Assembly (NCBI GenBank): GCA_013368325.1
Contig: JAACJK010000032.1
Coordinates: forward strand, 1 to 16,733
DNA: 16,733 nt
Source of the DNA: Ephemerocybe angulata
Taxonomy: Eukaryota > Basidiomycota > Agaricomycetes > Agaricales > Psathyrellaceae
Direction: 5' to 3'
Part shown: positions 8,627 to 16,733 of the stretch, in pieces
Layout: every line of letters begins with the position of its first letter
Position numbering within the stretch: the stretch's first letter is position 1
Notes under the pieces: model-generated
What the model was told of the DNA's origin: nothing
The model's input: only the letters and a program-made list of their open reading frames with translations
Databases searched by the model: none
Position numbers and translations under genes: made by a program

Positions 8627-9051
8627 CCGCCCAGATCCCTCGCGCTTCCCCATGCCAAGGGTATGTCCCCCAGCGTTGCTACGACCGTGCCGTGCATGTT
8701 CTTCAACAGCCATGCAGTCACGGTCGTAGTGTGGTCCAACCTGTTAGAAAAGCGAAAGTGTATTAGATAGAGCATTGAAGTTAGCTGTTTTTCGACTTTT
8801 TTTACCCCCAAAAGGCAATTTTCAACCCTTATTAGGGAATTCCCGACAAGGCGCATCACAGCGAGCAGCAGGAGATCACGGAGAGGAAGGGGCCATCACA
8901 GGGAGCATGAGCGTAGGAAGCAAGGATTGATGCGGGGGCGCCATCAGTTCAAGAGTCGTGGTATAAAATTCAACACGAGAACTAGTCAGTACAAGGTACA
9001 ATGTAAGATTCATTAGTAAATAGAGGCCGGGGACACGAGAGCAGAGATGTA

Positions 9052-9065
9052 GTCTGTCTGTCTGT
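9052..9065. repeat. (GTCT)n microsatellite
   Basis: Three and a half tetranucleotide units (GTCTGTCTGTCTGT) in the presumed 3' untranslated region of the zinc-finger gene. Confidence 0.7.
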
Positions 9066-9110
9066 TCGTTGATAATGCAGTAGAGAAACCATTAAATAAA
9101 AAGAAAAGCG

Positions 9111-9122
9111 AGAGAGAGAGAG
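9111..9122. repeat. (AG)6 microsatellite
   Basis: Perfect AG dinucleotide run, (CT)6 on the minus strand, shortly after the zinc-finger gene stop. Confidence 0.8.
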
Positions 9123-9227
9123 ATGACACGTAAGTAAGCGTAGAAACATACAGAAAGAAACCATTTTGAAATAAACCTGGGCCGAGCGTCAGACAACGAA
9201 TCCACATGAAGGCACCTGTGCGACGTA

Positions 9228-11663
9228 CTATCCGTCCATGTCGAACAGCTCATCGTCGTCATTGGCAGACCGCTGCTGCTGCTGGCCACCGTACCCACCT
9301 GGGTTCCTCGTAATCCCAGGGGGCGCCAACGGCGTCGCATTCGCAGCGCGAGCCGCCGCCGCCGCCGCGGAGTACGACATCTTCGAAGGCGTGCCCGAGG
9401 GCTCAGGCAGCCCAGGGGGCGCGCCATGCCCGCGCCCATGCCCAGGCGCCACAGTGCTCTGCACCAGCGGCGACCCAGAGACGGCCTGCCAGTCCCCGTA
9501 CACCTGGTGCGCATTGCTCGAGAAAGCGGCGGGGCTGCCGGAGAGGTAGCTCGCGGCACCTGGGGTGCCCGGGCTCGCGAGTGTGGACGGAGGAAGCGCA
9601 TGGATCCGCGAGAGCCCCGCAGCGAGGCCCTGCGGGAGAGACTGCCCGGGGGCATGCGACTGCAACGCCCGCGTGCTCGGACTGAGCACGTTGGGACCGG
9701 AGATCGCGTCGTCCACGCCGTCGGCAGGTCCTCCCATTCCCCGCCCGATCCCTGCAGTTGCGTGCCCCGACAAGTTGCTCGACCGGATCATGTTCATGCT
9801 CTGCGTGAGGTCGAATGGCGAAGGCGCGGCTTTGTACGTCGTCTGCGTGTTCCCGTGGATGTGAGTGTGGAACGTCGACGCGTTGTTCACGCTCGCAGGG
9901 AGCCCAGCAGAGCTCATCGGCTGCAGGTAGTTGTTCGCAATCGAGGAATTGTTCACTCTCCCGTCGTACAACCCGTTCCCCCCACTGACACTCCTCAGCC
10001 CCCTTCCCATCCCACTCTGACCGGCAAGCTGTGCGTCGCGCTTCGCCTTCGAGCCCAGATAGTTCTGATGGAATCCAGGCAAGAAAGCAGCGCTGGCGTT
10101 GCTGGGACTCAGCATCCCGATAGACGACGGGCTGCCGAAGCTCATGCTCATCCCGCCTTCATCAATCGCACCACCGTTGCCCAACCCAAGCGACTCAAAC
10201 CTCGCAGACAACCCCGAGGCTGACGGCGTTCCGCGATGCGTCATGTGCGGAGCGTCCCTAGGCGAGGATGGAAGCGGATTTGCGGACGTATCTGCCCAGA
10301 TACTCTTGAGGTCGCCCAAAAGCGACGGCGCAGGGACAGAGCGCGAATGTCTGTGTCCCATCATCGAACCCGACGACTGCTCGTCCCCTCCCTTCAAAGT
10401 ATTGACCAACCCAGTCAGTCCAGTAACAGGAGGCTGTCCGGAGTTGCTCCTGGACATCCTTCGACTCCTTTCCTCCGGGGTAAGCAGGTCCGTCAGAGAT
10501 CCCGGGATGAAGTCCTCCATCTCCTCATCCACCACCGCCGAATCCATCCTCTGCATCCTCCTCTGGTTCCTGACTCCGCTAAGGTACTCGTATTCTTCGT
10601 CCACCCTCGTCACACTAGAGCTCAATCCAGAACGCGAGTATGCACCATTCCCAGAGGCATCGTAAGACGACGGATCGCCCCACGCCCTTCTTCCTCCACC
10701 CATCATCGCGAGCCCACTTCCCAAACTTGCAGCGACGCCACCTGCGAGGCCCAAAGATGCACCATACGAACTTGGCTGATAGAACGAAGTCTGGTTTCCG
10801 GGGGCAGAGAATGGCGAAGACGCGCCATTGTTCTGGGCAGGGGAGGTGCTTGTGAGGTTGGTCGTACGGGGGGAGGTACCGGGATAAAAGGTGGCATTAA
10901 GGCGCGTAGGCGATCGCTGCTCAGCCATCGGCGACCGAGCGTTTGGCGGAGATCCGATGGGTCCAAAATCATTCTGCACAGCTGAAGAAGGGTTTCTAGG
11001 CGCCGAAAGGGGAGAGTGCCAGATTCCTCAGAAGCTGCATTGCCTTCTTTATCGTCCTTCTCGGATTTTTGCTGTTCCCTGGAGTCGCCAGAAACGCCTT
11101 CCATCTCGTCCATTTCGTCGAGAGAGGCAAAGGAGGCGAAATCGGTGTCGTTCAGGGGTGGTGCAGGGGCGGAGGGGGAGATCGATGCCTTGAGAGCCAT
11201 ACCCATGGGAGGTCGTCCAGAGGCTGATCCTCCAGAGTTCAGGACACAAGTTGGGGCAGTCGATCCACCGCCAAGGAGCGCATTCCTTCCACCGTGGCCC
11301 CTATCGGCTCCCCCAGCGTCTCGCTTACTTCCCTTTCCTCCTCGCTCCTTCCCGTCTCGATCGTGGCCTCCGGCGGCGGCGGCTCCCTGTTGAGCAGCCT
11401 TTTTGTTCTTCCTATCCATGGACATATCCAGGAAGGACGTGGGCGAGAGCACATTTATGGCCGAACTTGCAGTTGCCGTTCACGAACCAGGCACAGTGCT
11501 CCTTCTGCCCGGGTTCAGGCAGGGTATGCGAGAATGGGCAGCTGGGCCCAGCAGTGCACCCGCCGACCTTGAAGAACTTGCAGGGAACATGAGAGAGATC
11601 CTTCGCGGCTGCGAGGGATAGTGAATACGCCGCCCATAACCGTGGGTCACTGCGGACGTACAT
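9228..11663 (-). CDS. Tandem CCCH zinc-finger protein, Lee1/Cps3-like (complete copy, frame broken)
   Basis: Likely an RNA-binding regulator, by family. From the ATG at 11663 the sequence opens with PRLWAAYSLSLAAAKDLSH and two C-x7-C-x5-C-x3-H fingers (C28, C36, C42, H46 and C57, C65, C71, H75), typical of fungal Lee1/Cps3 proteins. A low-complexity Ser/Pro/Gly/Asn-rich body follows, with one conserved-looking island at 10440-10511 (FIPGSLTDLLTPEE, then RRMSRS). An Ala-rich stretch and an acidic tail (DDDELFDMDG) end at a TAG at 9228-9230. The full length would be about 811 residues, with no intron inside. The frame breaks twice. Near 11412-11432 a +1 shift is needed between the fingers and the downstream RKNKKAAQ, and both copies share it. 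Near 11007 one A is missing that copy one has, so this is probably a sequencing error. The start is the first ATG after an in-frame stop upstream. A longer N-terminus from 11962 in another frame cannot be excluded. Confidence 0.85.
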
Positions 11664-11962
11664 TTCGAGTTCGCTGCTGCAGCTTTCTGGGCCTTCTTGT
11701 CGCCACGATCTGACCTGTCGTAGTCGGATCTTTGCTCGCCGTGGCTATCGGCGGTGGGCGTTTCGTCGATGTGCTTGTCGATGTACAAGAATAAGGTCTG
11801 TACCTGATAAATCGGGCCAATATTCGAGACAGCGAGCGAATCGGAGCGATAGTCGCTGCAAGGCACGTCGTGTTTGGCTCTGCTTTCGCTCGAGGGCGTT
11901 CCCACGCTTCCTCTTCTCTCCCTCATCCACGCCTTTCTCGATGCCCTCTCGACCGCGTCCAT
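11480..11962 (-). CDS. Possible upstream or N-terminal extension ORF of the zinc-finger gene
   Basis: An open frame with an ATG at 11962 runs into the finger region in a different frame, and in fact stays open from the splice site near 12114. It reads like coding sequence: it includes YQVQTLFLYIDKHIDE and a charged stretch HGEQRSDYDRSDRGDKKAQK just before the first finger. It shares its frame with the part of the protein after the fingers, so only the finger block is out of phase. It could be a genuine N-terminal extension joined by an unseen small intron or an indel, an upstream ORF in the 5' leader, or chance openness in GC-rich DNA. The same ORF is in copy one with its ATG at 1857. No family is recognised. 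Confidence 0.3.
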   Translation of the reverse strand: MDAVERASRKAWMRERRGSVGTPSSESRAKHDVPCSDYRSDSLAVSNIGPIYQVQTLFLYIDKHIDETPTADSHGEQRSDYDRSDRGDKKAQKAAAANSKCTSAVTHGYGRRIHYPSQPRRISLMFPASSSRSAGALLGPAAHSRIPCLNPGRRSTVPGS

Positions 11963-12114
11963 CTCGATTCCGCCCCGCTGTTCTCGGAATTCAACACCTC
12001 TCCACACCTCTTTGCGCGCCCTTGGGACCGTCCGTCCCCACCAAACCACGTCAGCTCGCAGACAAGCGGAATGGGGATGCGCGTTCGACGGAGCGAGATC
12101 CTCTCGAGGGGCGG

Positions 12115-15008
12115 CTGGGGCAAGAGTCAAGAGGTCAGTCTAGCTGCGCAAAAAGCATGTCTGTGATACTCACAGTCTATCCTTGAAGGGCCGAAATCCT
12201 CAACGTGAGCCGCATAGAGCTCGACGATCGCAAATGAACGCGATCAGTTGGTCGATGGAGGACCCGAGACGAGACGTGACTGGTATGGTAGACAACGTTA
12301 GTCCAGTTCCTTCGAGGGCTCACGACAAAGTACTCACAATGAGGTAGACAGATCCCCCAGCTGCGACATGCGAACAGCAGCTCGCGTGAACAAGAGTCAA
12401 GCCAAGTCCCGACGCACTCGTTCGATGGAAAGCAAGGGCGCGTTTCGGCTGGCGTAGTATACCGAGGTCAGTCATATGCTTCGAAAGATCCCAACGATGT
12501 ACTCACAGTGTGTTAGGTTTATCAAAAGCCGTGCATGTGTGGGCGCGCTTCAAGAAAGGTAAGCCTCCTCTGCAAGCATCCGCGGCAACGTACTCACCAT
12601 AAATCACCGACAAGATCGAATAGCGGCGCCGGTTGCGCGGTCGTCGAAGTCCACCTCCAATCCCAAAACATCCGGCGACAGCCTTCCGGCCCGTTGCAGC
12701 ACCCACCAACGCCAAACCCAGACATCCACCGACGTCCCACCTTCGTCCTCACCTTGCCAGGCCCAAAGACACCATCCCAGACCCCACGACGCGCCACGCC
12801 GTCGCCGAAACACGAGTCAAACCAACGCGCTCTCTGCTACAACATGAACACGAAGCATTGCAGGATGATGCTAGTTGTAGGGGACTTCGGTTAGTGCAGA
12901 CATGCAGTTTACGACGACGGTGTACTCACGGCAGGGGACAGAACGGCGCCGATGAAGTACGGGCTTCAAAACTCAACGACACCAAACGACAAGGCCAACC
13001 GGCGCAAGCACTCCGCTTCGAGCCCGAACTCGACTCAAAATTCAAGTCACACTCAAGAACGTGGGGGTTGCATCGAGTGATGCTGGTTGAAGGGGGTTTC
13101 GGTTAGTACACGCTATCGCATAGCTGGTGACGACGTACTCACGGCAGACACAGATCGACGTCGAGAGACTGCCGCGCGCTGACGGCTTCGCGAGTGTCTG
13201 GCAAGAGCCGGCACTTTGAGGTCAGTGTGTACGCTCAAATACAGCGGATCGACATACTGAAGATTCCTCACGCCTTTTTCAGCATACAGGACCAGCGACT
13301 CAAAGGCGGCGCTCGAACGGAACGTGGTCGATCGGGGCATAGGCAGTGATGCTGGTTGTAGGGTTCTGAGGTGAGTGGACGCGGCATTGGACAACATGCC
13401 AAAGTGCTGACCGAATTGTCAAAGGCCCACGACGCGAGCGGCGCGCACACATTCCGGCCTCTCCAGACTCATCGCAACACCGGATCTTGGCCAGCTGTCA
13501 AAGTCACGAATCCAAGGTGAGCTCGTTTCGTTTCCTTGTGGGTACGTTCGCTTACCGGTGCATAAGAGAACGGCAAAGCATCTGTGATGCTGGTTGTAGA
13601 GCTCTCGGGTTAGCGCAGCCTTTCCACCGACGATGACGCACTCACGGGCCGCTGCCAACGAACAGAGAACCGTGAGGGAAGGACCTTGGGGCGGTGCTGC
13701 ATTGGCCAGCATTGAGACGACTTGAGGAGGATGTTGACTCTATGGAATCGAGGTTAGTGCACATTTCAAGAGCAATGCGACGATGTACTGACCATTATAT
13801 CAAGGTTTCATAGAATACCGACGCGTACCGACAATGAGAGGCGCATTGGGCAAAGCTGCGGACGGCTGGCAAAGGTGCGTCTCATCATGCGTGCACGCGT
13901 TCAGAACGCTGACTTCGAGCAACAGTGTGTGGTCGTGAATGGGCTGTAGAACGATATATGGTGAGTTTCTTGTCAAACGAAACACGTATAGTCGCGTCAG
14001 TACTCACTAGGTCTATCCACAGCATATGCTCGTGATGCTGGTTGTAGGGTGGTCAGGCCGATATAACTTTTCTTACAGAATACGAAGAGATACTCACCGA
14101 AGCTTGACAACGCGAGCCTCTGTCATGCAAGTCCGTCGCTGAGCACCGAAGATAGACAAAGGTTAGTTCAATGTTCCATTCGACGTGTTATGAATTGCTT
14201 ACCCTTTGTATAGGATTGCGCTGGCTTAAGGTAATCGTACAGAAGGCGGCGGCTGTGAGGATAGTCAATAGAAACTATAGCGTAGTGAATCGTGTACTTA
14301 CCTTGTGAATAATACCTCTTCCTTTCCAACGCCGGGGTTGGTCGTCGTTCAGTATCTTATGGATAAGGTCCGTGAGCCTCATTTGTGAATAGGGTGAATA
14401 GCTGAACTATAGGATACCATTGTGACCAAGTGTACGCTGCGAGAGGTAAGTTGCCGAATGTCGCGTTGGGTAAATGCGACTCACCCTTTCAAAGTAAAGC
14501 CCTGTTCAAAGGAGTGAGCGCAGCACCGACAGAAGAAAAGGAATAGCGGAGGACTTACGAGGATATGTGGTGGGACCCCGAATCTTGAGCTCGGGTGAGC
14601 GACGGCTGCGAATCCTCAGGTCAGTCCAACGGATCTAAAAGAGCCTAGTCAGGACTTTAACTAACGAATACAGACTATTAGACAACTCACCGAGGCATCG
14701 AGAAACCCCTGTCAGCGCCGACATCGTGGTATCTGGTCAAAAGAGGTGAGCGCGCCGGGGCCAATAACTGACCCAAATCGAAATAGGGGCAACTCACCAG
14801 CGCGCCGATAACGACGACGACGACGACGAAGGGCCATGCGACATCGTCGAGACCAGCAGAACCAACGACGAGAGAGTCTGCTAGACGGGTGGTCTAGCGA
14901 AGACAAGAGGTGTAGTGAGATGAGGAGGAAGGGAAGGGAGGGGAAGTCTCGCTGTGGAGATGGGGAAACCAACGTACGCACCCAGCCCTCTTATACATTT
15001 CCAGCTCA
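12115..15008 (-). other. Intron-dense minus-strand transcript region (copy two)
   Basis: Same structure as 2010-4902, shifted by 10105 up to about 13490 and by 10107 beyond. All donors, branch sites and acceptors listed for copy one are preserved. The intron matching 3389-3448 is two bases longer here (extra C near 13492 and A near 13501), neither of which touches a splice signal. Confidence 0.6.
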
Positions 15009-15481
15009 CCCGGGCCAGATGTTCCGCCCACACCCCTCCCACCAAGCCATACGTACACCACGCCGCCAAGTCCAACCGAAACTCTATCTCTCGCTCGGAA
15101 GTCCCGGAACGCGCTCTGCGCGCATTCTCGTTACGCCTGTATGGCAGCTTCCGACGCCAGAACCTGCGCAACGACGAAAAATCTCGCGGACTGACAGCGT
15201 GCGGCCATTGTGGGTGTCTGATGGGATAAGCGAGCCATGGAATCCGGATCCCACGCAGGGAAGCGAGTGTTTAATTGCGCGTTTGTGCGTGAACGGGGAT
15301 GAGGAGGAGAGGTGCGGGATCGAGATTCGTGAGTGGGATAGAGTGCGATTTGGCTTGGGGGGCGACTGGTCTAAGCACCAGATAGGTACCAGGTAGCTAA
15401 TATGACCTCCTCTTGTATTGTCGTGCATCCGATCTAATGCTATTCTACGATCTATCGTGAGTGCGCTAAAGCACACAATCT

Positions 15482-15911
15482 CTAAATTCCAAGCCCAACG
15501 ATATCCCAGGACTCGTCCACGCCCAACATCTCATTCCAGGTACCCCTATCATATTCACCAGTACATACTACGTGTACCCTAGCAACGACTAAACTACCAA
15601 AGGCCTGCAATCGCTTAGAACCAGGCAACCCGCTCCATCCGCCGCATCCATCCTCCCAACTCAACACCCGAGCCCGAAGGCAGTGGACAACGTGACCGCA
15701 TCAATACGTATGATGCATCAACGTAAGCACGCCAAGGCCCGTCTATTGGCAGGGAAACTGGTCTAAACGCGGGATTGCGTTGAAGGGTGTGAGCAGGAGC
15801 AGGTCCCGAGAACTCAGTTTCCTTCCGACTGTTTCGCCTTTTGATTGCGTGGGATAGACCCCTATGTCTACCCAGTATGTGTGAGGGTACAATGAGAGGT
15901 ACATACAACAC
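15482..15911 (-). CDS. Hypothetical protein, copy two (frame split by one base)
   Basis: Copy of the ORF at 5378-5806. An extra A near 15657 (CCCAACTC against CCCACTC) divides it into 15482-15667 and 15615-15911. Nothing else differs within it, so a consensus error is a better explanation than a decaying duplicate. Confidence 0.3.
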
Positions 15912-16417
15912 ACGGAGTGAGGCAGAAGAGTGCGAAACGCGTCGAACGGTCAGCGTCTATTTAAGCGCCCGCTGGCGCGCGTTCAAACTGGCTCCCATTC
16001 CTCGCGCGGGAAAGTCCGCCGCGGGTCTCCGTTTTCGCTGAAATGGTTTCATGAGGTATTAAGTACCATATTGTGCAACATTGCGCCCTATCGGCTCAGA
16101 TACGGTACCAGGAATGCGTAAAGCGCATTCCCGGATTTCCGGATGTAAGACATATTCCCGACCGCACTTGGTGCGCCAAGATCGTCGCCGCGTCTCACGC
16201 ACGCTAAGGGCTCTTGTAAGTGACGTTATCTTTATGCTATTCTTAAAGTTTTGAATGGTGGATTCGCGAATTGAGGCTGGACGCGTACGGGGAGTATCCT
16301 TCCGGCTAGCGCGTCCGAGTCCACGCACCCTCATTCAATTCACATCAAGATCTCGTTCTGTGGGTTGCTTACACTCTCTGGGTAGCTGTAATGAGAGAAT
16401 GTGCTCGTATATTCAAA

Positions 16418-16544
16418 ATATGTAGACATACAGTACGTGTACGTCTACGCATATGCCAGTTAAATCAGCCTGCTTGAAGGCTGCAAGCAGCTCGGACGCG
16501 GCGCGTCCGAGTGAGCGCCACGTCGGCGAGGCGGGACGCCTCGG
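16418..16544. other. Cluster of four consecutive hairpins (copy two)
   Basis: Identical to 6314-6440 at offset 10104. All four stems are unchanged. Confidence 0.6.
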
Positions 16545-16565
16545 CGGTGCCTCGACGGGCTACGA

Positions 16566-16733
16566 TTAATAACGTACACAAGTATCGTCACTAATTTCCG
16601 CGCTTCCAGTCATCCTGTAGTAACCTCGCGTTTCTACACTAACGTCGCGGCGGTATCTATTCTCGTTCCCATCACAAGCCTGTCCCGGCCTGGGATAACG
16701 TGCCGCCTCACTGGTCTCATCAAAGCCGCAAAT
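16566..16733 (-). CDS. Candidate small protein, exon 2 fragment (copy two)
   Basis: Matches 6462-6629, the 3' part of exon 2 of the candidate small gene, and is cut by the window end. The stop and the frame are unchanged. Confidence 0.3.
   Translation of the reverse strand: MCGFDETSEAARYPRPGQACDGNENRYRRDVSVETRGYYRMTGSAEISDDTCVRY

Larger units (their letters stand above)
8040..9227. other. Spacer downstream of the zinc-finger gene, no gene recognised
   Basis: No convincing gene. The longest minus-strand frame (8530-8859) looks unlike known protein. It holds TATA-like sites at 8619-8626 and 8962-8968, a 10-bp palindrome GGGAATTCCC at 8835-8844, and a T-rich then C-rich run near 8795-8810. AT-rich DNA around 9080-9180 probably includes the 3' untranslated region of the zinc-finger gene ending at 9228. 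Confidence 0.5.
10103..16733. repeat. 10.1-kb unit, second copy
   Basis: Direct copy of 1-6629. Its left neighbour (9228-10102) supplies the end of the zinc-finger gene that the first copy lacks, as expected if the unit is circular or tandem. Indels relative to the first copy lie near 10181, 10387, 11007, 11309, 13492, 13501, 15030, 15359, 15461, 15657 and 16075. Most are in short homopolymers or dinucleotide runs. Confidence 0.97.

Noticed and set aside
8530..8859. Minus-strand 109-codon ORF next to the TATA-like site
   Set aside because: The amino-acid pattern is not protein-like, no splice or start context supports it, and it overlaps AT-rich spacer DNA.
9426..10223. Long plus-strand ORF (265 codons) and other plus frames across 9238-10985
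   Set aside because: They are antisense to the zinc-finger gene, Arg/Pro/Ser-rich by GC bias, and match nothing recognisable.
1..16733. Two 6.6-kb direct repeats flanking a 3.5-kb unique segment as a giant LTR element
   Set aside because: No gag, protease, reverse transcriptase, integrase or primer-binding site is present. The repeat ends coincide with the window ends, which a 1.66-period repeat explains better.

Overview
The window looks like nuclear DNA of a filamentous fungus, most likely a basidiomycete. It is GC-rich and compact. It carries many very short introns (about 48-65 nt, GTRAGT...CTRAC...YAG) and one recognisable fungal protein, a tandem CCCH zinc-finger protein of the Lee1/Cps3 type. 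Almost everything I can support lies on the minus strand. I saw no bacterial, viral, mitochondrial or transposase signature.

The dominant feature is a direct repeat. Bases 1-6629 recur at 10103-16733, offset 10102-10107, and 6630-10102 is present once. Both window ends lie inside the repeat, so the window reads as about 1.66 turns of a 10.1-kb unit. It is either a circle assembled past its start, or a head-to-tail tandem array or duplication. By eye the copies differ only by about twelve 1-2 nt indels, with no substitutions found. Several of these indels break a reading frame in one copy that the other keeps open, which points to uncorrected long-read errors rather than divergence.

Layout of one unit, read along the minus strand: (i) a 3' region and spacer with TATA-like sites (about 8.04-9.23 kb); (ii) an intron-bearing stretch (about 6.9-8.0 kb) with five or six degenerate copies of a hairpin-containing repeat, ending in a two-exon candidate small gene (6462-6793); (iii) a hairpin-rich intergenic region (about 5.85-6.45 kb); (iv) a hypothetical ORF (5378-5806); (v) an intron-dense stretch (about 2.0-4.9 kb) with some 18 candidate introns of near-constant length, five sharing a near-identical 3' end; (vi) the CCCH gene. 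That gene is complete only in the second copy (9228-11663). The first copy (1-1558) is cut by the window start.

The CCCH protein is presumably an RNA-binding regulator. The intron-dense region runs straight into its 5' side and could be a long, heavily spliced leader or a separate non-coding transcript. I could not thread one convincing reading frame through its exons. No functional link between the other candidate genes can be read from the sequence.
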